Of a stretch of 64,000 nucleotides of DNA, positions 26,361 through 34,802 are shown one piece after another (position 1 is the first letter of the stretch; each line of letters opens with the position of its first letter). The DNA lies in the NCBI RefSeq assembly GCF_001457415.1, contig NZ_LN881724.1, positions 1,364,001 through 1,428,000 on the forward strand, given 5' to 3'. A program made the translations under genes and the position numbers. The DNA is from Gorillibacterium timonense (lineage in GTDB: Bacteria > Bacillota > Bacilli > Paenibacillales > NBRC-103111). The notes under the pieces are model-generated. The model was not told where the DNA came from. It ran no database searches and saw only the letters and a list, made by a program, of their open reading frames with translations.

Positions 26361-27202
26361 TCCGCATCGGACTCGCGGGCTGGGGCGATCACGATAGCTT
26401 CCATGTCAAACGGGTTGCCCCGAAGGACCGACTGCGCGAATACGCAGCGCATTTTCCGGTCGTGGAGGTGGACAGCAGCTTTTACGCCGTTCAGCCGGAG
26501 AAGAACTTCGCGAAATGGGTGAGTGATACGCCCGACGGCTTTGGCTTCATGGTCAAAGCCTATCAGGGCATGACCGGGCATTTGCGCGGGAAGCCTTCCT
26601 ATACAAGCGATGCGGATATGTACACCGCATTTGTGGAATCGCTTACTCCTGCCATCCGGGAAGATCGATTGGTCTGCGTGCTCTTTCAATATCCACCTTG
26701 GTTTGCCTGCACCCGAGAGAACGTCGCTCAGCTGCGGGAGGCTCGCGAGCGGATGGGGGAAATCCCCTGTGCGCTTGAATTTCGGCATCAGAGCTGGTTC
26801 ACGGAGGACATGCTTCCGCGGACGCTCGATTTTATGCGCAAGGAAGGCTGGGTTCATACGGTGTGCGATGAGCCTCAGGTTCCGCCCGGCTCCGTTCCGG
26901 CGGTGCTCGCCGCCACCAGTGAGGAGTTGACTCTGGTTCGTCTGCATGGTCGGAATGCTGCCGGTTGGGTGAAGAGTACGGATGCCAACTGGCGGGAGGT
27001 GCGCTATCTCTATCGGTACAGCACGGATGAGTTGGCAGATTGGATGGAGCGGCTTGAGCTGCTGAAGACGATGAGCCGGCAGGTGTGCGTCATCTTCAAT
27101 AACAACTCAGGCGGAGACGCGGCGGACAACGCCCTGGAGCTAATGGGGATGCTTCCGGGGGCTGGCGGAGGACCCGCGCCGCGTCAATTGGATTTGTTTT
27201 AA
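26357..27202 (+). CDS. DUF72 (YecE-like) protein
   Basis: A 281-residue member of DUF72, a TIM-barrel-like family with no settled reaction. Family marks are IGLAGWGDHDSF at the start, VEVDSSFYAVQPEKNFAKWV, FMVKAYQGMTGH, LEFRHQSWF and the end motif VIFNNNSGGDAADNAL. The N-terminal region lacks the usual GTSGW and has GLAGWGDH instead. ATG at 26357 overlaps the preceding stop. Confidence 0.88.
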   Translation: MIRIGLAGWGDHDSFHVKRVAPKDRLREYAAHFPVVEVDSSFYAVQPEKNFAKWVSDTPDGFGFMVKAYQGMTGHLRGKPSYTSDADMYTAFVESLTPAIREDRLVCVLFQYPPWFACTRENVAQLREARERMGEIPCALEFRHQSWFTEDMLPRTLDFMRKEGWVHTVCDEPQVPPGSVPAVLAATSEELTLVRLHGRNAAGWVKSTDANWREVRYLYRYSTDELADWMERLELLKTMSRQVCVIFNNNSGGDAADNALELMGMLPGAGGGPAPRQLDLF

Positions 27203-27240
27203 GGCGAGTGGATGTTCATTGGGGAGAAGAGAGGCGCGAG

Positions 27241-28284
27241 ATGAGTCAGATCGAAGTGAGGGAACTGAGCAAGGAATTCCGATATGCGGTGAAGGAGCCG
27301 GGGCTGAAGGGGGCGGTCAAGCATTTGTTTACCCAACAGTACCGGGATAAGCTGGCCGTGGACCGGATCAACCTGACGATCGAGCAGGGGGAGGCTGTCG
27401 CTTACGTCGGACCGAACGGAGCCGGGAAATCGACGACCATTAAGATGCTGACGGGAATTCTTGTCCCTTCTGCCGGCACGGTTCGGGTGAATGGCCTTGA
27501 TCCGCATAAAGACCGGATCGAAAACGCAAAGAAGATCGGAGCGGTCTTTGGCCAACGGACCCAGCTGTGGTGGGACATTCCAGTGGCGGAATCCTTTGCG
27601 CTAATCAAAGATATCTATGAAATTCCCGATTTGGAGTACAAAAGGAACATGGAAATCTTCACGGAGCTGCTTGATCTGAACGACTATATCCATCTATCCG
27701 GCCGCAAGCTTTCGCTCGGTCAGCGGATGCGGGCGGACCTGGCGGCCGCATTGCTTCATAATCCCGAGATCGTCTATCTGGACGAGCCGACCATCGGCTT
27801 GGATGTGGCGGTGAAGGAACGGATTCGCCGCTTCATCAAGCATATCAACCAGGAGAACAAGACGACCATCATGCTGACGACGCATGACCTCGGCGATATC
27901 GAGGATCTGTGCAAGCGGCTCGTCATCATCGACAAAGGAAGGATCATTTACGACGGCACCTTGCAGGCGGTTAAGGATGCTTTCGCGCGCGAGAGGGTCC
28001 TTCACGTGCAAGTGAAGGAGCCGGCGCCCGTCTTACTGGAGGCGATTGAACGCCTCCCCGGTGCGAATCTCAGCGAAGAGACCCGGAACGGATTACTGAA
28101 CGGCGGCAAGCAGCTGTCCATCGCATTCGACCGTTTTCGGATTTCGGCGGGAGACGTCGCAGGCGCCATCATGAAGGTGGCGGAGATCGTCGATTTTCGG
28201 ATCGACGAGCCGAGTGTGGAGCAAATCATCCGGCGCGTCTACGAAGGTGAGTTGGACCTGGCTTCCGCGGGCAAGGGGGCTTGA
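27241..28284 (+). CDS. ABC-2 type transporter, ATP-binding protein
   Basis: A 347-residue ATPase of a three-gene exporter-type ABC system. Walker A is VGPNGAGKSTTIKML, the signature is LSLGQRMRADLAAAL and Walker B is VYLDEPTIGLD, followed by the switch His in TTHDLGD. A C-terminal extension of about 100 residues follows, as in NatA/DrrA-like subunits. Two permease genes follow at once (28287 and 29095). The closest described relatives are YbhF/NatA-like and the DUF3242-free COG4586 group. Substrate unknown. Confidence 0.9.
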   Translation: MSQIEVRELSKEFRYAVKEPGLKGAVKHLFTQQYRDKLAVDRINLTIEQGEAVAYVGPNGAGKSTTIKMLTGILVPSAGTVRVNGLDPHKDRIENAKKIGAVFGQRTQLWWDIPVAESFALIKDIYEIPDLEYKRNMEIFTELLDLNDYIHLSGRKLSLGQRMRADLAAALLHNPEIVYLDEPTIGLDVAVKERIRRFIKHINQENKTTIMLTTHDLGDIEDLCKRLVIIDKGRIIYDGTLQAVKDAFARERVLHVQVKEPAPVLLEAIERLPGANLSEETRNGLLNGGKQLSIAFDRFRISAGDVAGAIMKVAEIVDFRIDEPSVEQIIRRVYEGELDLASAGKGA

Positions 28285-28286
28285 CC

Positions 28287-29087
28287 ATGGGGAAAGCGAA
28301 GAAGTATTTGTCCATTGCCGGAAAAAGTGTTCAAAACACGATCTCTTATCGGCTATCCTATTTCATGAACCTCTTTGCCGGATGGATCGGTCTGTTCTCG
28401 ATGTACTACCTCTGGAAAGCCATCTATTCCGGCCGCAGCGAGCTCGCCGGTTTTACCTGGGAGGAGATGAAGGCGTACCTCGTCGTCACCTTCATCGCCA
28501 ACTCGCTGCTTTCTTATTACTCGGAGACTCGAATCTCCAGCAAAATCCTGGATGGAAGCGTCGCGATCGACCTGCTGAAGCCGATCGATTTTCAGAAGGC
28601 GCGGTTCGCGGAGACGCTCGGCTCCTGCTTGATCGAAGGAGCGGTAGGTGCGGTTCTCGTCGGTATTCTCGGCCTTGCGGTGATCGATGTCCGGCTATCG
28701 ATGGATTGGCAGACCGGAGGCTTGCTTATGATCAGCCTCGCTTGCTCCCTGCTGGTGAAATTCGGTATTGTGTATTTGACCGCTCTTCTGTGCTTTTGGA
28801 CGACCGGCTCCCTCGGTCTGGTATGGGCGCGGCAAGCCGTGACGAATCTGCTGTCGGGAGCGTTGGTTCCGCTCGCCTTTTTCCCAACCGGTCTGGAGCG
28901 CTTCGCGCTTGTCCTGCCGTTCCAGAGTATCGTCCACACGCCCGCAAGCCTCGCACTCGGAAATCTGTCTGGCGCCGCCGCCCTGGAAATGGTCGGTCTT
29001 CAGCTCTTCTGGGCCATCTTCCTCTGGTTTGCAGGGAAGCTCCTGTGGAGCCGGGCGGTTAGACAGATTACCATTCACGGGGGGTGA
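28287..29087 (+). CDS. ABC-2 type transporter, permease (first)
   Basis: A 266-residue integral membrane protein with six predicted helices, COG4587-like. It starts GKAKKYLSIAGKSVQNTISYR, and its second half has LVPLAFFPTG-like wording (SGALVPLAFFPTGLERF) and FQSIVHTPASLALG, a segment conserved in this permease family. The ATG lies two bases after the ATPase stop, with GGGGG upstream. It should form a heterodimer with the next gene's product. Confidence 0.85.
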   Translation: MGKAKKYLSIAGKSVQNTISYRLSYFMNLFAGWIGLFSMYYLWKAIYSGRSELAGFTWEEMKAYLVVTFIANSLLSYYSETRISSKILDGSVAIDLLKPIDFQKARFAETLGSCLIEGAVGAVLVGILGLAVIDVRLSMDWQTGGLLMISLACSLLVKFGIVYLTALLCFWTTGSLGLVWARQAVTNLLSGALVPLAFFPTGLERFALVLPFQSIVHTPASLALGNLSGAAALEMVGLQLFWAIFLWFAGKLLWSRAVRQITIHGG

Positions 29088-29094
29088 GGAGAAG

Positions 29095-29892
29095 ATGAGA
29101 GTGCGGCGTTCGCTCTATTTGTACCGCAGGTTATTCGGGCAGCAGCTGAAGGCCATATTGGAATACCAGGCGGATTTTCTGATTCTGCTTGTCGCAGCTG
29201 CCCTTCAGCAGGTGCTCGGGTTTGTTTTTCTCCGGGTTGTGTATGGGCGCATTCCCGATATCAACGGCTGGGGCTTCTGGGAAATCGCCTTCATCTACGC
29301 CATGATCTTCTTCACAGAGGGAGTCGGTTCTCTTTTCTTCGAAGGGACCTGGAGAATCGGTCGGTTGGTGAACATGGGAGAATTGGACCGGTATCTTCTT
29401 CGTCCGGTATCGCCGGTTCTACAGATTTTTACAACGGGGATCGGGATGAACGGGCTCGGCAATATTTTACTCGGACTCTTCATCATGATTCAGTCGCTCG
29501 TTCGGGCAGGAGTGGAATGGACTCCCGGCAAAGTGGCGGCGGGGATTCTGCTGATTCTCTCCGCCGTGGTCATACGCGTGTCCATTAATCTGGCGGCGAA
29601 TTGCTCGGGCTTTTGGATCAAGAACGCGGGGAATTCCTTTCCGCTCCTCATCCATAACTTGAGCGACTTCGCCAAGTATCCGCTCACCATCTTTGCTCCC
29701 GGGCTGAAGGTGCTGATTTCCGTGTTCATCCCGTTTGCGTTCGTCAGCTTTTTTCCCGCCTCTTACCTGTTTGATAAAGGCGGATGGAAATGGATCGCCT
29801 TCGCGGCCCCTGCCGTTGCGATTTACTGCGCGGCTGTGGCCTACGGCGTTCTTCGAATCGGGTTAAAAAAATACGAGAGTGTCGGGAACTGA
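29095..29892 (+). CDS. ABC-2 type transporter, permease (second)
   Basis: A 265-residue membrane protein, COG3694-like. Six hydrophobic segments are visible (e.g. FLILLVAAALQQVLGFVFL; GILLILSAVVIRVSINLA). The block MGELDRYLLRPVSPVLQIF is typical of the family. GGTGAGGAG stands directly before the ATG at 29095. It completes an ATPase-permease-permease set; expression is probably joint, since the genes are two to eight bases apart. Confidence 0.85.
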   Translation: MRVRRSLYLYRRLFGQQLKAILEYQADFLILLVAAALQQVLGFVFLRVVYGRIPDINGWGFWEIAFIYAMIFFTEGVGSLFFEGTWRIGRLVNMGELDRYLLRPVSPVLQIFTTGIGMNGLGNILLGLFIMIQSLVRAGVEWTPGKVAAGILLILSAVVIRVSINLAANCSGFWIKNAGNSFPLLIHNLSDFAKYPLTIFAPGLKVLISVFIPFAFVSFFPASYLFDKGGWKWIAFAAPAVAIYCAAVAYGVLRIGLKKYESVGN

Positions 29893-29921
29893 TGGTTTCC
29901 GAAATACAGGAGGTGCAGCAG

Positions 29922-31079
29922 ATGGGTCAGCAGCATGAGCAACAAGCAATCGTGAGGAAAGACTCCGTTCTTCACAAAGAAGGAGATTCCCTATACGGGC
30001 TGTTTTTCGGAACCTATGCTTCTGCACAGGAGACGGGAGTTCATTATGCCCAGTTTGATGCGGGCAGCGGTGAAATCAAGCTGGCGGAAGGAATCGCTGG
30101 GATCGAGAACCCGTCCTTTCTTCATTATGACAAGGATAGCTCGGTGCTCTATGCAGTCAGCGAAGCAATGGAACAGCAAGGAGAGGTGGCTTCCTACGCT
30201 TGGCTGCGGGAGGAGAAGCGGTTGGAGCTGCTCGGTACTCAGCCAAGCGGGGGGATGTTCCCTTGCCACATCCGCAAGAATCCACTGCAGCCCTGCATCG
30301 CCTTGGCCAACTACGGAGCCGGCGGTGTCAGCCTGTACCCTGTGGAGCTAGACGGTCGCATCGGACCGGCGGCATGCCGGATCGAAGAGGAGGGCAGCGG
30401 CCCGCGCTTGGACCGTCAGGAAGGCCCGCATCCGCATTCCGCCAATTGGAGCTCGGATGGCCGCTTCCTCTACGTGCCCGATCTCGGCACGGACAAGATC
30501 CGGGTATACCGGCTGGACACGGACGAGGCGGGAACGGGTGACGCTAGCGTGAAGCCATCAAACGCTTATCGCTTGCAGATCGTCTCTTCTGTAAGCTTAA
30601 AACCGGGCTCAGGACCGCGGCATTTCGTTCTTCATCCGCATCTGCCCATCGCTTATTCGATCCAGGAGCTGGATTCGACGGTCGCTCGCTTCCGCATCGA
30701 GGAAGGCGGCGCGCAGCTCACCACCCGGGAAGTTCTGCCGAGCTTGCCTGCCGATTACCAAGGAAGAAATGACTCCGCAGACCTGCATCTCTCCCGAGAC
30801 GCTCGGTTCCTCTACGCCTCCAACCGGGGGCATGACAGCATAGCCGTGTATTCGGCTGCTCCGGAGGATGGTAGGCTAACGCTCGTCGAGATCGTACCGA
30901 CTGGCGGCAGCAATCCGCGCAATTTCGCTCTTTCCCCGGATGAAGCCTACTTGCTTTCGGCGAATCAGGGCTCGGATTCGATTACCGTATTCCGCCGCGA
31001 TCCGCAGACGGGCAAGCTCACGGGGCCGATATCGACGGTCACCGGGATCAAGCAGCCGGTCTGCATCGAATGGGAGTGA
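29922..31079 (+). CDS. Lactonase-family seven-bladed beta-propeller protein
   Basis: A 385-residue protein of the Pgl/YkgB lactonase family (6-phosphogluconolactonase type that hydrolyses the lactone to 6-phosphogluconate). Family repeats include GLFFGTYASAQETGVHYAQ, HPHSANWSSDGRFLYVPDLG, GPRHFVLHPHLPIAY and FLYASNRGHDSIAVY. The end has GTNPRNFALSP-like SNPRNFALSPDEAYLL. AGGAGGTG with seven-base spacing fixes the start at 29922 over the ATG at 29892. The ABC genes end 29 bases upstream. Confidence 0.85.
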   Translation: MGQQHEQQAIVRKDSVLHKEGDSLYGLFFGTYASAQETGVHYAQFDAGSGEIKLAEGIAGIENPSFLHYDKDSSVLYAVSEAMEQQGEVASYAWLREEKRLELLGTQPSGGMFPCHIRKNPLQPCIALANYGAGGVSLYPVELDGRIGPAACRIEEEGSGPRLDRQEGPHPHSANWSSDGRFLYVPDLGTDKIRVYRLDTDEAGTGDASVKPSNAYRLQIVSSVSLKPGSGPRHFVLHPHLPIAYSIQELDSTVARFRIEEGGAQLTTREVLPSLPADYQGRNDSADLHLSRDARFLYASNRGHDSIAVYSAAPEDGRLTLVEIVPTGGSNPRNFALSPDEAYLLSANQGSDSITVFRRDPQTGKLTGPISTVTGIKQPVCIEWE

Positions 31080-31089
31080 GCGTAAGCAG

Positions 31090-31223
31090 ATGAGGGGGAA
31101 TGGAGCCGAACGATCGCTCTTCTCTATGAACGCTATCTGGATGCGGCGGCTGATGCGGAACGAAGACTTGCCGAGCAGATTCGCAACACTCCGGGCGAGT
31201 ATTTTCTTATCAGCCCCTCTTGA
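31090..31223 (+). pseudogene. Possible small gene with one-base frameshift
   Basis: An open stretch reads EWSRTIALLYERYLDAAADA, then ERRLAEQIRNTPGEYFLISPS and a TGA at 31221. It has no start codon in that frame. The ATG at 31090 would join it if the run of five G at 31093-31097 had one more G. Encoded length would be 44 residues. It looks protein-like, but this is weak evidence and it could be chance. Confidence 0.3.
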
Positions 31224-31283
31224 AAATCAGACGATGAATGATAGGATGGGAGAGACCATTCTTCTCATGAAAGGAAGATCCCT

Positions 31284-32207
31284 GTGACCGCCCATTATCA
31301 CATTCTTGGAGCCAAGCAATTTAACCGGACCGAGTTGGAGGAGCTGTTCGATTCCGCAGCCCGTATGGAAGACCGAGAAACCTGGAACACAGACCCGCGT
31401 TTTGCCGGCAAAATCATGACCACTCTGTTCTTCGAATCGAGCACAAGAACACGCTTATCCTTCGAGTCCGCCATGAGTCGTCTGGGAGGCAAAGTCATCG
31501 GCACCGAAAATGCCGCACAATTTTCTTCCACCATCAAGGGAGAGACACTGGAGGATACGATCCGCATCGTATCCGGCTACAGCGATATCATCGTGCTGCG
31601 GCATACCGATATCGGAGCGGCGGAACGGGCAGCCAAGGTCGCCGATGTGCCGATCATCAATGCGGGAGACGGAGCCGGGGAGCATCCGACCCAAGCTCTG
31701 CTCGACCTGTATTCCATCCGCAAGGAATGCGGCCGAATCGACGGCTTGACCATCGCGATGATCGGGGATTTGACCTACGGTCGGACCGTTCATTCCTTGA
31801 GCTACATGCTCGCCAATTTCCAGAATATCAAGCTGCTCTTCGTTTCACCGGAAAATGTCGGCATCCCGTCCTATGTGAAGCACTATCTGGAGGAGCAGGG
31901 TGTCGCCTACAGCGAAACGGAAAATTTCGAAGATGCGCTTCAGTCGGCGGAAGTTCTCTATCAGACGCGGATTCAGAAGGAGCGCTTTCCGTCTATTGAA
32001 GAGTACCGCAAGGCGGAAGGACGGTATATCATCAACCGCGATATTCTGAGCCGGATGCGCAAGGATTCCATCATCCTTCACCCGCTTCCGAGAGCCGGGG
32101 AGATCGCTCCCGAGGTGGACGAGGATCCCCGCGCCGCTTACTTCCGACAAGCGCAGAACGGGTTGTATATCCGCATGGCACTCGTGGAGAAATGCTTAAC
32201 CTTTTAA
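31284..32207 (+). CDS. pyrB: Aspartate carbamoyltransferase catalytic subunit, E. coli/archaeal type
   Basis: A 307-residue ATCase catalytic chain. It joins carbamoyl phosphate and aspartate in the second step of pyrimidine synthesis. The carbamoyl-phosphate site FFESSTRTRLSFE and HPTQALLDL are standard. The segment GDLTYGRTVHSL and the end LHPLPRAGEIAPEVD match the E. coli and archaeal type, which usually partners a PyrI regulatory chain, rather than Bacillus PyrB. No pyrI or other pyr gene is adjacent; pyrK-pyrD lie 6 kb away. The start is GTG, with AAGGAAG upstream. Confidence 0.88.
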   Translation: MTAHYHILGAKQFNRTELEELFDSAARMEDRETWNTDPRFAGKIMTTLFFESSTRTRLSFESAMSRLGGKVIGTENAAQFSSTIKGETLEDTIRIVSGYSDIIVLRHTDIGAAERAAKVADVPIINAGDGAGEHPTQALLDLYSIRKECGRIDGLTIAMIGDLTYGRTVHSLSYMLANFQNIKLLFVSPENVGIPSYVKHYLEEQGVAYSETENFEDALQSAEVLYQTRIQKERFPSIEEYRKAEGRYIINRDILSRMRKDSIILHPLPRAGEIAPEVDEDPRAAYFRQAQNGLYIRMALVEKCLTF

Positions 32208-32238
32208 CCGAAGCGAAGAATCTCAAAAGCTTGCGATT

Positions 32239-32281
32239 GGCTTCCTGTACGGCTTAGTGCCGCTGCAGGAAGCTTTTTTTT
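32239..32281 (+). terminator. Rho-independent terminator of pyrB
   Basis: GCTTCCTG (32240-32247) pairs with CAGGAAGC (32266-32273), followed by TTTTTTT. Confidence 0.85.
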
Positions 32282-32297
32282 GTCGAAGGAAAACGCA

Positions 32298-32358
32298 TTT
32301 ACAAATAATTAAAATGAAATCCACATCCCCTTAACAAATCCAAAATCATCCATTAACA
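32298..32358 (+). promoter_or_regulatory. PhoP-box array (six hexamers, 11-base period)
   Basis: Hexamers TTTACA (32298), TTAAAA (32309), TCCACA (32320), TTAACA (32331), AAAATC (32342) and TTAACA (32353) start exactly 11 bases apart. Bacillus PhoP binds direct repeats of TT(A/T/C)ACA with five-base spacers, i.e. the same period. Three or four repeats match well and two are degenerate. The array ends about 59 bases before the ATG of the stalk/propeller gene that leads into pstSCA, so the cluster is probably induced by phosphate starvation. Confidence 0.75.
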
Positions 32359-32416
32359 ATCCGATGCGAGAATGAGGATGTAGGTTACATATCCTTTATT
32401 CGGAAAAGGTGAAACC

Positions 32417-33802
32417 ATGAAGCCAAGCTGGCAAAAGACGATGTTGGCATTAACGGTAGGCGGGGTTAGCATCACCGGAATGGTTCTTCCGGCAACAGCG
32501 GCGACCAAACCGGTCGTAAGCGAAGTGAAGGTTAACGTGGATGGGCAGCAAGCCGGGATTCGTACGATTCAAGCGGGAAGCGTCCGTTTGGTCTCGGTTC
32601 GGGATTTGTCGGGAAGCTTCGGAATCGTACCGGAATATTCGGCGGGCAACATCATTTTGAATACGGAAAACACGGTGGAATTGAAGGTCGGTTCTTTGGC
32701 TTACACCGTGAATGGAGAAACGAAGCAGTTCGTTACCGCTCCCTTTGAAGCGGGCGGCACTGTCTTTGTAGAACTGAACTCGCTGGTTGAAGCTTTGGGT
32801 GGCAGCGTAGAAGCGAACGGACAAGAAACACTCATCCACAGCTTCCAGTTGCAGGAGGGAGACTTCATTTCCGCTCGCTGGATCGGCGAAAACCGCATTT
32901 TGGCCGTCCGCGACGACGACAAAGCCGTGTTCCTGATCGACGCTCAAACGAAGAGAAGCACTCTGCTGGTTGTAGACGAAGATGCTGCGGGCATGGTGAT
33001 TTCTCCCGATGGCAAAACCGGCGTCTATACTTTACCGAGCGGAGCCGTGAAGACGATAAATCTGCAAAACGGCAAAATCAAGACGATCTCCACGGATAAC
33101 ACGGTGAAGACCGATTTGGTTTGGTCCGCGGACGGCAGCACCGTCTACTTCATCCAGGGAGACAACCAAGAGAAATTAGCCAGCGTGAAGCTGGAAACCG
33201 GCGCCATCACCAAGCTTCTGGAAGATAAAGTGAACTACAAATCCAACCTGCGGGTTTCGGCGGACAGCAAAACGCTGCTCTACATCGTCAATGTGACCGG
33301 GGTTGCCAAGAACGACAGCGACAGCACCGAAGAATCGCTCACGATCGATTACAGCGTCGCCGGGACTCAGCTTGCCTCCCTTGCCCTTGACAAGAAGGAT
33401 GCCAAGCCCGTGATTCTTGCCGCAGGCAATACGAACAAGCTCTATCCTCAGCTTCTCAAGGATGGAAGCGCCGCTTTCATCAGCATTGACCCAACCGCAC
33501 AGGAGCCGGTCGGCTCGCTCCAGCTTGTGGCCGCCGCCGATAAAGTGACTTCGGCTCTCTCCGAATTGGATGCGGAAGAAACCGTCCTGACCGCAGCCGG
33601 CGACCTTCTTGTAGCCGGACTTAACAAGAGCGGACAGTTTGAACTGATTCAAGTCCAAGCCGATGGCAGCAAGAAGGCAGTCGCTTCTTATTCCGCAGAA
33701 TTGACCGGTCTGGCTCTTTCCGCGAGCGGACAAACGGTGGGGATTGAAGCCGGTAAAGTCGTTCTCGCGACTTCCGCTGGACTCACCTACTTGACCCGAT
33801 AA
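32417..33802 (+). CDS. Secreted stalk-domain and beta-propeller protein preceding pstS
   Basis: A 461-residue exported protein. Signal peptide residues 1-29 (cleavage after ATA). Residues about 35-140 resemble the copper amine oxidase N-terminal (stalk) domain: VSEVKVNVDGQQAG, VRLVSVRDLSGSFG, VFVELNSLVEALGG. The remainder looks like a WD40/TolB-type propeller with repeated blades (VISPDGKTGVYTLPSG, VWSADGSTVYFIQGD, RVSADSKTLLYIV). It lies behind a PhoP box and 55 bases before pstS. A role in phosphate-starvation physiology is suggested by context only; the enzyme activity, if any, is unknown. Confidence 0.75.
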   Translation: MKPSWQKTMLALTVGGVSITGMVLPATAATKPVVSEVKVNVDGQQAGIRTIQAGSVRLVSVRDLSGSFGIVPEYSAGNIILNTENTVELKVGSLAYTVNGETKQFVTAPFEAGGTVFVELNSLVEALGGSVEANGQETLIHSFQLQEGDFISARWIGENRILAVRDDDKAVFLIDAQTKRSTLLVVDEDAAGMVISPDGKTGVYTLPSGAVKTINLQNGKIKTISTDNTVKTDLVWSADGSTVYFIQGDNQEKLASVKLETGAITKLLEDKVNYKSNLRVSADSKTLLYIVNVTGVAKNDSDSTEESLTIDYSVAGTQLASLALDKKDAKPVILAAGNTNKLYPQLLKDGSAAFISIDPTAQEPVGSLQLVAAADKVTSALSELDAEETVLTAAGDLLVAGLNKSGQFELIQVQADGSKKAVASYSAELTGLALSASGQTVGIEAGKVVLATSAGLTYLTR

Positions 33803-33859
33803 TCGAACCGCATGGCGGGTAAACAACCAAAACTAACAATTATCTATGAGGTGAAAATG

Positions 33860-34711
33860 ATGAGCTGGTTCAAAAAAGCATCCGTTCTTGCACTTTCGCT
33901 GGCCCTTCTCACAACGGCCGCTGTTACGGTGGAAGCCAAATCCACACTGAAAGGCCGCGTCACGATCAATGGCTCCACGGCTCTCCTGCCGATGACCCTG
34001 CAAGCGAAAAAAGAATTTGAAAAGCTGAATCCCAAAGTATCGATCGTTGCCTCGGGCAAGGGCTCCGTTACCGGACCTCAATCCGTAAGCAAAGGAATCG
34101 CCGACATCGGCGCTTGCGACTGGGATGCGAGCGTCGACGTTCCCGGATTCAAAGCCTTCAAAGGACAAGTCGCTCATAAGGTCGCAGTCATTCCATTCGC
34201 CGCTGTCGTCAACAAAAACGTGACCGTCAGCAACCTCACCACCGAGCAGCTGCAAGGAATCTTCACCGGCAAGATCACCAACTGGAAGCAAGTCGGCGGC
34301 CAAGATGCAGATATCGTCGTCATCAACCGTTCCTTCGGATCCGGTACCCGCGTCAATTTTCAATTGAAGGCTCTGGACGGCAAAGAGACCGTGAAGAAGG
34401 ATAAGAACTACAAGGAAGTCGGCTCCAGCGGCGACATGAAGACGAATGTGTCCACGACCCCCGGCGCAATCGGGTACATCGACCTTGCCTACGTGAACAG
34501 CGACATGAAGGCCGTTAAGATCAATGATGTCGAGCCGACGACGGATAACGTCATCAACGGCAAGTACAAGGTATGGTCGTACGGCTACTACATGACGAAA
34601 GGCCAACCGACCGGCGCTACCAAAGCCTTCATCGAATATGTGCAAAGCAAAACCTTCCAAGAAGGATCGCTGAAAAAAATGAAATTCATCCCGATCTCGG
34701 CGATGAAATAA
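33860..34711 (+). CDS. pstS: Phosphate-binding protein PstS, without lipobox
   Basis: The substrate-binding part of the high-affinity phosphate importer, 283 residues. Phosphate-contact segments are present: INGSTALLPM, then ASGKGSVTGPQSVSKGIADIG split across two blocks, and NRSFGSGTRVNF. The N-terminus has a signal peptide (hydrophobic ASVLALSLALLTTAA, likely cleavage after VEA) but no cysteine there. It would thus be released rather than lipid-anchored, unlike Bacillus PstS. GAGGTG is six bases from the ATG at 33860; ATG 33857 is possible too. A stable hairpin follows the stop. Confidence 0.88.
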   Translation: MSWFKKASVLALSLALLTTAAVTVEAKSTLKGRVTINGSTALLPMTLQAKKEFEKLNPKVSIVASGKGSVTGPQSVSKGIADIGACDWDASVDVPGFKAFKGQVAHKVAVIPFAAVVNKNVTVSNLTTEQLQGIFTGKITNWKQVGGQDADIVVINRSFGSGTRVNFQLKALDGKETVKKDKNYKEVGSSGDMKTNVSTTPGAIGYIDLAYVNSDMKAVKINDVEPTTDNVINGKYKVWSYGYYMTKGQPTGATKAFIEYVQSKTFQEGSLKKMKFIPISAMK

Positions 34712-34749
34712 TAAGAACCACGCCTTGAGGATGTGGAAGGAATCCGCGG

Positions 34750-34783
34750 GCAGGCCGACCTGGCGACTGGCAGGTCGGCCTGC
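34750..34783 (+). promoter_or_regulatory. Intercistronic hairpin between pstS and pstC
   Basis: A perfect 13-base stem GCAGGCCGACCTG / CAGGTCGGCCTGC with an eight-base loop. No T tract follows. In binding-protein operons such structures stabilise the upstream mRNA or attenuate, giving more PstS than permease; that role is inferred. Its 3' arm ends eight bases before the pstC ribosome site. Confidence 0.75.
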
Positions 34784-34802
34784 TTCACTTGGAGGTCTTA
34801 TC

